Below, in pieces: positions 54,220-64,000 of a DNA stretch of 64,000 bases. The notes beneath the pieces are model-generated. The model searched no databases and was not told the origin of the DNA. It saw nothing but the letters and a program-made list of their open reading frames with translations. The first letter of the stretch is position 1, and every line of letters starts with the position of its first letter. A program made the position numbers and the translations under genes. This DNA is from Brienomyrus brachyistius (lineage: Eukaryota > Chordata > Actinopteri > Osteoglossiformes > Mormyridae): the NCBI RefSeq assembly GCF_023856365.1, contig NC_064547.1, positions 23,248,168-23,312,167 of the forward strand, read 5' to 3'.

Positions 54220-57200
54220 TAAATTCTTCTGCGTAGATTTCTGCCAGATTCCTCAGAAGTTTTACAAAGCATGCAAAGTATTGTGTTGAGCTCACTTACC
54301 AGTGTTAAAAATTAGAGTGTAGGAGATGAATTGCAGGACAGGCGGCCAGCTGGGTATATTGGAGCAGGCTAGAGGACTGAGCCTATAAGGAACAGGAAAG
54401 AGCAGGTTGGATTTATATAGTTATAAGGAAAGGTGATGAAGCAGGTAATTACCATTCATCTCACATGACTCTGGAATAAGAACTACGTGTTAAAATACAA
54501 TGTTAAAAGTGACCATTAACCCAATAATGACTTGACTTTAATCATGGTTACGCAAAGCTGGGGGTTTTGGTCAACATTTGACTGTTCTTCATGCATCTTT
54601 TAGTCATTTTGGGCAGTGTGTGGCTCTGCTGGTTAGGCCTGCGCCCGTCAAGGGTATAGATATGGGTACTGGTAGTAGGAACACGCCCCAACTAGTGCCA
54701 TTTACTTTGGGAGGATGGGGCTGATTTGGTCTCTGTCAATGTTGAGCAAACCTAAGCCCTTGGGCCCCATGTTTCTACTTCGAATCCTGTGGCCAGCAAA
54801 GTATTCATATCTCCATCAGGGCCTTGGCTATGACCCTTAACCCCAAAAACTGCTCTAATGGTGTCGGATACATTGCAAAACCTTGTGCTCTGACCCTAAG
54901 CTTCCCTCTTTTTTTAAAGAAAATCATTTTTATTTGATTTTCATTTTTATTTGAAGGGATTTATTCAGTACTGCGTACAGCATTTTAATTACATCAGACT
55001 GAGAAGTTTTTGGAAAACTGGTGCCTAAAGCCTTCTTTTTCAGAAATATTGCTACCGTAACGCCAGATAGCATAGCGTCACACATGGCAGTAATGCCCAC
55101 TGATTCATCTACTTCAAATTTTTATTAATTATATTCCCCTGATGGGGAAAACATATAGTTTTGGGACAAGTCTACTGTCGCAGACATTTTGATGTTAGTG
55201 CCATAACTCAAAAAGTATTGGGCTGATCTTTTTAAACCTTTGTATTTACATTGTATGGGTGAAGACTGGAACCTTCTGAAATTTTGAGAAAAATTGCCCC
55301 AAAATTGAAGCAAAGCTGCTTAGTGGTAGCAGAGGGTACGGTGACAGCAGAAGATGCTTGACCTTGTGGATAGGATGACTCTATTTGGTCTCTGTTTGCT
55401 CTGCTTAATCTTGTTGTAGCTTATAACCGCTTCACAAAAACATTACGTGGATGAAAATGTACATCTGAAAATGTGCACCTGATATCCCTGAGACAAATCA
55501 CCCTAAAACTGCAGCAGCAATGCTATTATTTATCACCCCCCCCCCCCCCCCCCCCCAAGATACCAGAATAGCGTTGCTTTTAACATTGCCAAAAATACTG
55601 TGATATAACATATGGATGGTATGTGGTATGATAAATTAGATGGCGCTCATGTGTGGTGTAGGGGGGCTAGAAAGAGAGATGGTATTGGAGGAGTAGGTAT
55701 TACAAGGGGGGAGGGAGTGATGGGGGAATGCATTGTTGTTATGCCGACCGCATCTGGCTTCAGCAATAAATGTACAGGCCTACGTGCAGAAGCTTTAAAA
55801 CCACCCCGGTTTAGCATATTGCGCACATAGTTAAATTTGGTCAGGTTTACTGGGGTAAAATTCATAAAGCTTATGCATGATGATTTCCTGTTTCTCTCCT
55901 AGTTGAAGCTTAAACACCTTACTCCATCATCCTGATCTAATGGCCAAGGGAAATTTTGCAAGTTTCATGGATTTTGATGATAATGACATTACCAGCATTT
56001 TTTTAATACGTAATGACACGGTTCAGCCAATAGTCATTGTTTCTGTCCAACTTTAATATTTCTTAATTTTTTTGATTGCTGCTTTGGATGCATGCAAGTC
56101 AACGCATCCTAGCAGCAATTTTATCACAGTGACGTTTTTGAAGTGATTTTTAAAAATACTTATGGTTGGTGTTTTTCTCTAGCTTAAGAAGATGATTGGT
56201 TGCAATAATTTGGTTACCCACAAATCCTGTTCAGTGTCTCATATTGTATGATTTGCAATCTCTTTATCTAACTTTTCAAAGATTATATGTATGATCTTCA
56301 TAGATTCTGTTACCTGTGTGTTTGTATTTAAATGACTGTCCTTCAGTGATCTTATGTTTGTGAAAAGATATCAATAGCATTTATTTGTGATTTTAAACCC
56401 ATTAAACTGTAGTATTGTATTCCGTTATTTTACCATTTGTATGGATCCCCACCAACTTTTTCAGACACTTCTGTTACCATATGGGGTTTAATAACCTGGA
56501 TATTTTTCCATGCAGCAGTGCAGTGGAGTGTACACCTTATCGCTCTGCAGTCTCAGGGATGATACCTTTACTGCTTGTAGAACCTCCTTCTCAGCAGGCT
56601 CTCTTTATGACCCTGGGGGAGCAATAACAACATGCATATTAATGTGTGAAAGCCAGCAGCGAATCGAAATGATGAGAATGGGAAGCAATGCCAGGTCCAG
56701 GCAGCAGGGTGGGATGTCGCAAACAGGCACATGTGCTCCGGCAGGCTGGGGGAGATGCTTTCTCTTCAGGTGGCCCTGTGTGGTGCTCAGGTGACTAAGC
56801 ATGATGATCTGCTGTAAACCCAGCTGCACTTCAGCTTGCAGTTTAATTTTAATTTGGGTTTGATTGTCGTTTCTGCACATTGGTATAAGCTGCCTTTAGC
56901 ACATACATGAATACACCTCCATGCTTTGGTGTCTCTTACTGAACCAGCAGTGTGATGGATGGATGTTGTGTTTGTCTCTGTAACTTACAGTATAATGTTG
57001 TCAGGACCCTGATGTTAATACCTGCAAGCTAAGTGAGATACATGTAGTACAACAACTAGTGTGTATTAGACCCATTCATAAAAATCCCGCTTAACGTGCT
57101 ATAAATCATTAATTTTTCTTTTCAGAAAATTTTCTTTTGATGTATTGGGCTTTCTGCAACTGAACTTGCTGTTAATTTTACATTTAATTCCTCTGAATTT

Positions 57201-57745
57201 CCCGTCTTTTCACCTCAGGGCAAAAAAAGCCATCCGCAGGATTTTTCAATCGCTCATTGCGGTTGATATTAGATATTATTCTTATCTGAATTCTTCCTTA
57301 AAATTTCGCAAAGATACTACAAAAATCACTGTCTATAAGTTTTTGTTGGTAGAGGTCAGACTACAAAAACATGCGTCTATCTTCCCGCTGCTTATCCCGG
57401 TCGCTGTGTCTGGGAGTGCATCATCATAGTCAGTTACAAAATTTGTCAGATGCATGCTGCTTACGCATATTTAAACTGAATGAAATGTAAAGACTTTTAA
57501 ATGATCAGTGATGCATGGCAATATCCAATACTGCTAATCCGAAATCTGGAAATTCTACTTAATAAAACAAATTGTCATTAAGCTGTGTTACAATGAAGCT
57601 TTCAGCTAAATATAAAGGCAGGAGACTCCAGTGGATGTTCTTTTTGGAAGGAATATATGAAGCTGAAGGATGGGCGTCCATCTGCTGTTCTCCTTATTCT
57701 TCGTTGGAGGAGAAATGCTGAAAATCCACCCATGCCCACAATAAT
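54220..57745. other. Gene-free stretch
   Basis: No exon recognised. There is a C20 run near 55537-55556. A POU-like ATGCATATTAAT lies at 56632-56643 within a repeat-free segment (56.5-56.9 kb). The frame at 57145-57429 has no recognisable domain. Confidence 0.45.
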
Positions 57746-57752
57746 AATAATG

Positions 57753-58035
57753 TTATCCATCCATTTTCTGTGACCACTTATCCTATACAGGGTTGTGGGG
57801 GGTCCAGGGCCTATTTTGGAGACTGCGGTTACAAGGTGGGGAACAACCCAGGATGGGGCACCAACCCATCAGTCACTCACACAGTCTTACCTATGGGTAA
57901 TCTGGCAAGGACGTGTGTTTTTTGTACTGTGGGGGGGAACATGCAAGCTCCACAAACATGGAGCCGTGGCAGAGACGCAAACCTTGGTCCCAGAGGTGTG
58001 TGGCAGTAGAGCTAACCACTGCACCACCATGCAGG
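57753..58035 (-). mobile_element. Diverged full-length SINE copy
   Basis: ATCCATCCATTTTCTGTGAC, GGTCCAGGGCCTATTTTGGA, GAACAACCCAGGATGGGGCA, GAACATGCAAGCTCCACAAA and GCTAACCACTGCACCACCAT are in order. The A box is intact. The B box reads GGTTTGCGTC, a decayed form. Confidence 0.9.
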
Positions 58036-58039
58036 GCCA

Positions 58040-59280
58040 AGATTTATTTATTTATTTTTGATTACAATAAAAGCAAATTTAAACAAATATCTCTATCTGG
58101 ATGGACTTTTTTTTTTTGTTACATAACGCATTTAAAAAGGATTAACCAATAAAATTTTTGAAAAGCAGAGCTACCGTTTGTCTAGTTTATTGACCTGCTA
58201 GGCTGCCAGGACTGGATTAGCTGTAGTTTACCTGCTCCCCCATGGCACTCTGAAGACGGCCTAACCTGCACTGTGGTCTTAATAAGGGTCGGTCATTGTG
58301 AGTGGGTACCTGAGGGTGGCGTGCCTGTGTGATGGCTCAGGCTGCTGTGGTGAGCTCACTATTAATGAGGGCAGTACAGCCAGAAGAAGCGCCGGCTGAC
58401 AGGCTCGCTAGCATCACTTCTCCTAAACTGGCACCTCGCTTTGTCACAACATCAGCTGCCTCTTTACCTGTGACTATATCCATAACAGGCTGTGCTTTCC
58501 GGAGCCTTATCGTGCTATAAAATCATTCCTGCACTCATGCAGATCCATCTGTCCTCCTTCTAACCACTTATCCTAGCTAGGGTTAAGGGGGGGGGGAGCT
58601 AGAGGCTGTCCCAGGCAGCATAGGACACCATGGCTGGGAACACCACACATGTGATACGTATGTATATGTAAAGGGCATGTCTCCATTTAAAAATCAGTGA
58701 GAGAATTTCCCAGGTAAATGCTAAGATGGAAAGAGAAATTTCATGCCTTCCAATCAACAGCTGGACAGCACAGTGTTCTGTTATTAGGATGGCCTGTCGC
58801 TTTCACTGGGGTCAATTGTATTATAGAATTTGTCTCCCCAGTTTAGCATATTATGATATATCATGTATTATTCATTAACCAGCAAAAATCCCGTCTTTGC
58901 AGAGTAGAAGCCCAGGCTATCAGACTCAATACCAAGTCACAATAAGGATCACACACAGTGCTCCTCATAGAGACATTGGGTCCACATGGACCTGGAGAGC
59001 TTTGTCCTGACTTTGTTCAGTAGATGGAGCACTGGCACCACTACAGATATCTGGATAAATTATGAGGACAGCTGCCATAATGAGAGTCTCTCTCATTTGG
59101 CACTTAACATTTATAATTTGGTGTTTGTCTGGTCCCAAAGTCTTGATACCTCAGTAGGACTGTAAAAACATTACCCTGCAGGCAAAACTAATTGAAACTA
59201 TGATTACTGAAAGTTTCTGTAAATTACTGCCAGGAGCACCAGCTGCCTTTGACTTCAGCCATACTTCAGAGCAGAGGTCA
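58040..59280. other. Gene-free stretch with a SINE trace
   Basis: 58555-58655 (CCACTTATCCTAGCTAGGGT, GGGAACACCACACATGTGAT) is a SINE tail-half remnant. Nothing else recognised. Confidence 0.45.
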
Positions 59281-59339
59281 GGGTAAGTAAGGTTGAAACT
59301 AAAGAATTCTGTCTAACTCGTTCCTCTGGGACTGCCTGC

Positions 59340-59600
59340 TATGATTGACAGGTGCCTGTGGCCACAGTTTTCATCGGGGCATTTAGGCAGGAATGGAATG
59401 TGCCCGAGTCAAATGGAGGACATTTGGCCGAACACAACCAAACGTGGCAGCCAGAAATACATTCTGCCACATGGGTTCTGCATTCCAGGCAGTGAAATAA
59501 CGAAAACTTCTTTCATATCCTCTGTCTTACACTCGCCTCCCATCCTGGCAGTTTCCATGGAAACACCGCGTCGCATGACTAGTTATCAGCCCACGCAGGC
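59340..59600. promoter_or_regulatory. Candidate enhancer: PBX-MEIS, TEAD and palindromic RFX motifs
   Basis: TGATTGACAG (PBX-MEIS consensus) is at 59342-59351. Two abutting GGAATG (TEAD) lie at 59390-59400, plus an inverted CATTCC near 59482. A perfect palindromic X-box, GTTTCCATGGAAAC, is at 59551-59564. The segment is repeat-free. Function inferred. Confidence 0.4.
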
Positions 59601-59604
59601 AATG

Positions 59605-61185
59605 CAGGGCTAGGTAGTGCTTGCCGCGTGAAGTCGCAAATAAAACATCCTCTCTGTGTATTCTGTCATCACATCAATGCCAGATCCTTGATGGCAGCCC
59701 ACTTATTGACTCATTTTAAGGAGTTCAGAGGAACCGGCCCTTGATTTGCATGTTTTCTCAGTTAGTTTCTTAAGCAGCTGTTAAACTCTATCAAATTGCT
59801 ATCATTGACCATTGATTTCATTCTGAATCACAGTTAGACAGCTCAGGCCAATGGAACGGGAATATATGGGGGAGGGGGGGTTGGTATTGAATGATCAACT
59901 TTATTGGTAGTAATTATTCAGAAAAAGATGCGAGGACATTACGAGTGGAATTTTGGTTACTCATCTGGATTTGAGAGCAAAGTACTTTGGCCTCCTGTTG
60001 CACTGTTGAGTGTGTCGCTGACCTTTCTGCATAAGCATTACAATAATGACTCCAGTGCGTACTGTGGTACTCTACTTAAAAATGAATCATCCACAGATGG
60101 GAACGAATTTTTCTCCCACTATCCAAGATATATGACCATTACTACTGTAAGGTAGTGACTGACCCAAACCATTTCACAAAAACCCTCTGTTGACATGGTG
60201 AAGCTTGAATTATTAAAATACTATTAAAATATAAATTTTAATAATGTCTGATGTCAGTAAAATTAGGGGTATGACACTGTTAATATGATGAATCTTTCGC
60301 ACGGATTGCACTCATGAACGCAGTATTTTTGTTTGTTGTGATGTCTTGCTATGCGGTTAGTCTCATTGGTACTCAGCTATATAAATGGGTAGATTGGGTG
60401 ACAGCATTTCCAAGGTAGGTAAATAATGCTAAGATAAAGCAATGTCCATTTCGGTCTGCTCTACATGCTGCCCCCCGTGCCTCGTGCTCTTGGGGGGCCT
60501 CCAAATGTTGCTCTATCCGCTAGCATGTCTTCGCTTATAAGACCTCTCTTGGTTCTATTCTGGCACAAGAAAGTTGCATTGACTATTAATGTCTGAGCGC
60601 TGCACTCAAATGGCTTCTCTGCTGAGAAATTAATAATTCACTTTTTACCACTGCCACTGCTTGAGATGAGGCCCTCTCCCGTTCGTGTCTCTGCCTGATC
60701 TTGCAGCATACATTTCCATAGTATGGTAGCACTCTGAGAGAAACATCCCTGACCGCTGGATTACATCATAGTCAAACAGAAACTGCTATGAAAAATGGAG
60801 TACAGAATATTGCTGGTTTCTCTCGCTTCTTCTCTTTGCTGTGTTTCACTAGTGTATGTTCGTTGTTGCTTGTCACAGAAAGCGGTGTGTTCCATTCCAC
60901 ATTTTATTCAGAAAATCAGCTTCGTTCTTGCTGTAATATTGGGATTGGTGTGCAGGAATCATTAAGGAGGAACAGCACACTCAGCTGAAGCTGTTATTTC
61001 TGGCAGGCGTCCATCACACTTCATACCTTTCTGGGTATTTTACTGTATTTAAACACAGGAAAACCTTATGGTACCACTCAGTCGTTACATAATCCAGGTC
61101 AGGAATGCAGTGGGGGTGATTCAGTCCTCCCAGGGACTTCTGTTGTACCTCTAGAATTTTCAGCACCCCCCCCCCCTTAACCAAA
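59605..61185. other. Gene-free stretch
   Basis: No exon or repeat family recognised. Confidence 0.4.
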
Positions 61186-61189
61186 GATT

Positions 61190-61350
61190 ATTTTATCCAA
61201 AGCAATGTGCAATTGAAAAAGCAGAGTCAGACAGTCCCTGGAGAAATTGGGATTAAGAGCCTTGTTGTGAAACTGGTCTTTCAACTGTGGGATTTGAAAC
61301 CACAACCTTCTGAACACAAGCATAGAAGCCTAAAGCACTAAGTCACACAC
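61190..61350 (-). mobile_element. Second tRNA-derived SINE family, near-complete
   Basis: TTATCCAAAGCAATGTGCAA, GTCAGACAGTCCCTGGAGAA and TTGGGATTAAGAGCCTTGTT lead to GGGATTTGAAACCACAACC (B box on the minus strand) and CCTAAAGCACTAAGTCACA. Same family as 50920-51008. Confidence 0.75.
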
Positions 61351-61354
61351 CATC

Positions 61355-62900
61355 CCTATAAAGGGCAAGCCACAGTGCATTAGCAGAGGGTGGTGTTGAT
61401 CCATCGATCGCTGGGCTATGGGCTTAGCATGCTCCTGCTGCGCCACTGCTATAATATCCAGCGTCGTAAATCTAGTAGGCATGTAACCTTGACAACGGAT
61501 GTTGTTTCTCCCAATAATCTGCACAGTGAGACTGAAGATGCCTCTTTGGTGGCAAAGAAATCCATAGTTTTTCACAAGTTTAATTATTTTTTTAATACTT
61601 TCTTCTCCAAATGTCTTACAAAGATGTTTCAAGTAAGTTTCATCAGTATTCTTCCAAGAGTGTCTCTTAAAGTACAAAACACTGTGTGCTGAAACAGATT
61701 TGAATATTACATCTCAGAAAAATTAAAGGAGTCTTTTAGTTCCATAACATAATGGCCACAGAAAAACTCTATTTAAAGAAAACCTGCTGAACTGCTGAAC
61801 ATTTCAAAGCACTTGGTGGGAAATCTGTGGTTGTTTGAGGGCAATTATGTACAGCATGTTTTCCCAGTTCACCCCATAGTTTGCTCATTCCAGTGTACTT
61901 GGTGCTACCAAAATCTGTATTCATCCTGCCCAACAACACTAGGAAGAGGATAACATTTCATTCTCATGTGTTATTGATGGCAGGGAACAATTCAGGAACA
62001 ATGCAGGAACAGCCTATCACAGTTTGTGTCTATGCTTATACTCACAACATAATGGATTTTTCCCAAACACTTTTCACTCTGACAGAAGCACTAACTTCTT
62101 GCATACTTTGGCCTTCATTTAGCTCTCAGATCACAATTTGTGGATCTTCATCATACTGGAAACTATGTACATGAAGCAATAGATAATACTATATGTGAAA
62201 AATCCTTTGCCATGAACTGTCAGACACAGGGTTTTGGCAGTTAAGTCTTTTTTTTTTTGATTGGCGTGGAATTTAAACACCCTCTGAAGATCATCCTTTT
62301 ATAAAGCGATGTTCACCATGACATGATGTAATCATGCTAAACAAGATCTTTAGCAGTTGAGCAGGTATGGGTGAATATCTGTAGCTGAGTAGTAAGGGGT
62401 GAAAGCGATCGCTGTCTAAGAACACGGGCCTAATTTGAAACTGTGATATATGGTGACATTACTAGGCGCTCAGTATAGGGGTTGTCATGGGACAATGCAA
62501 GCAGAAAAACTAAATAAGAACTTGCAGATGATGCAGGCACTGCGGCTGACAGTGATCTGCAGAGTCAGACCTAGATGGCAGTACAGGTTTGTCTAACAGG
62601 GGAGCGAAAGTGGTGCTAATAAAAGTTCTCATTCTGTCAATATCGTTATGGCAATTGTGGCAGCACCCTGATGGAAGAATGAAGGATGGAATGATTGGAG
62701 GTAAGGAGGAGGAGTACAGAGAGGAGAGGCTGCATGGGGAGGTATGCTGAGCGTCAGTTTGAATGGAGTGACCAAAAGAAAATAAGCAGCGATGAGGATC
62801 CAGCAATGGCAGATCCCATGGACAGGTGGAGCGGTGACGGCGGACATCATGTCTTATGGCTCTGGACAGGGTGGGTAGATGGAATGTGGATGTTCTAGTA
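61355..62900. other. Gene-free stretch
   Basis: No exon recognised. Overlapping frames on both strands near 61330-61690 are not similar to anything I know. Confidence 0.4.
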
Positions 62901-62905
62901 TGGCC

Positions 62906-63366
62906 GGGGAGCAGTGCATTATGGGACTGCTGTCAATGACTTAGGCCTTAGGCAAGAAGAATGTGCGTGTGTGTCTCATATATTTCCATTGAATCAATAC
63001 CCCAATACCATGCAATCAAGCAAATCAGATTACCCGTCTCTAGGTGTACATTTGGTCCATTAGCTTAATTCATTATAACACATTCATTAGGCCTTATGAT
63101 CCTCAAAATAGGTAAATATGGCAAATATACAGTAAATCTAGTAGATATAGCCCATTTGTCTCCATTTGATATCTCTGACTGCTTTCCCATTACCGGTCTA
63201 TGTACTGTAGTACGTCCCATTCTTTCAGCAAAGAAGACTCTGATTATCTTCACTGACAGGCAGGCTTCAGCCCCCGCCCTCAGAGTCAGCACATGACACG
63301 CACATACACATTCTCCTTTCCAAAGGCCTAAGACACTGACAGCAGTCCCACAATGCACTGCTCCCC
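62906..63366. repeat. Inverted repeat (~74 bp arms) carrying ZNF143-like sites
   Basis: The left arm is 62906-62979 and the right arm 63293-63366. They share GGGGAGCAGTGCATT-TGGGA and ACTGCTGTCA-TG-CTTAGGCCTT. Each holds a 16-base match to the ZNF143 pattern: GTCCCATAATGCACTG on the minus strand at 62912-62927 and GTCCCACAATGCACTG on the plus strand at 63345-63360. The 313-base interior is unique. Confidence 0.75.
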
Positions 63367-63369
63367 AGC

Positions 63370-64000
63370 CCCTGGACCTTCTCTTCTGGAGGACTGGGTT
63401 GCAGTTTTGCGTGTCTGGTGGGTGGAAGCAAGGTTTTTATCACAGGTTTTTTAACAGTATGTTATACGTCTATTCATTTCCATAAATGCTGGTCGGTGCT
63501 CGTAAAATTGAGTATTTAATATTGGGGGGGCATTAATAGCCTTTTTCTCAAGGTAGGTAAGGAATTTTGCCAATTGAAGATGATTTAATATTTTAAATGG
63601 AGATAATGTTCGATTTAGAAACGTTTTTTTTCTTCACTTGATGTTCAGATTTGAGGCCATGAAACCAAAAGCAAGCTGTGAATGTCGCAGGATCATCCCC
63701 TTCCTTTTTTCACCCATTATAATAGAATTTTTTTTTTGCCCTTATGTTGGGTGACTCAGCGAGGGGCACCTGTTCTCCTACAGGCCCCCAGCCCTGCTTT
63801 TTCTGTGCTATTAGCATGGTATTAGCATGTTAGCATGTTCTTCCCATGTTCCTTCGATACTCCAGATTATTCCTGTCACAGATCTAGGACTCTCAGTTAG
63901 ACTAATCACTGTGCTTGACATCCCATCCAGGATGTTTGCCTGATACACTGTGTCCCTGTATTCGCTGTTGGATAGTGAATGGAATTTTTTTATTATTTGG
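63370..64000. other. Gene-free stretch
   Basis: A possible plus-strand SINE remnant (GACATCCCATCCAGGATG to the end) was seen. Nothing else. Confidence 0.35.

Noticed and set aside
61330..61692. 115- and 100-codon frames on opposite strands
   Set aside because: They overlap, partly cover a SINE, and show no domain or splice structure.
37230..64000. lrrc7 coding exons expected from mammalian gene order
   Set aside because: No leucine-rich-repeat coding exon could be found on the plus strand. Only the candidate promoter remains.

Overview
This window looks like teleost fish DNA. It is AT-rich, intron-bearing and saturated with repeats typical of ray-finned fish: Tc1/mariner-type transposons, hAT-like foldback elements, L2/CR1-type LINE 3' ends, tRNA-derived SINEs and long CA/GT/TCTA microsatellites. 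I cannot name the species from sequence alone.

One protein-coding gene can be rebuilt completely. It is a DEPDC1 orthologue (depdc1a) on the minus strand, in 12 coding exons between 15596 (ATG) and 7279 (stop). The exons join in phase into an 842-residue protein with an N-terminal DEP domain, a Rho-GAP-like domain, a 318-codon exon that separates it from DEPDC1B, and a conserved C-terminus. Every inferred intron is GT-AG. About 150-210 bases upstream of the ATG lie two CCAAT boxes, a TTTAAA (CHR-like) element and a CACGTG E-box, a layout seen in G2/M genes. Introns 1, 5, 8 and 10 carry LINE, SINE or MITE copies.

Left flank (1-7.2 kb): no gene seen. It holds a curious ~1 kb array in which about three related 140-175 bp units in one orientation face three in the other (1.23-2.26 kb), a GC-rich patch with a perfect DR1 nuclear-receptor site (3.3-3.7 kb), and LINE and SINE pieces.

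Right flank (15.6-64 kb): no recognisable protein-coding host exon. A CpG-rich patch at 36.7-37.3 kb, followed by a good splice donor, may be the promoter and first exon of a plus-strand gene whose coding exons lie outside the window; lrrc7 is a synteny-based guess only. A second CpG-rich patch sits at 52.2-52.5 kb. The rest is transposon-derived: a 2.1 kb IS630/Tc1-like element with 81-85 bp terminal inverted repeats (TIRs); a pogo/Tigger deletion derivative; LINEs interrupted by other repeats; a solo LTR with perfect 5-bp target duplications; a Tc1 element with a hAT-like MITE inside it; a 262 bp foldback; a minisatellite at 45 kb; and a Tc1-like transposase relic with nine in-frame copies of a 30-bp unit. 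Candidate regulatory motifs include palindromic RFX X-boxes at 49.7 and 59.55 kb and an inverted pair of ZNF143-like sites at 62.9 and 63.35 kb.

I found no CRISPR, operon, rRNA or functional tRNA gene. Most short open frames here are chance or transposon-derived.
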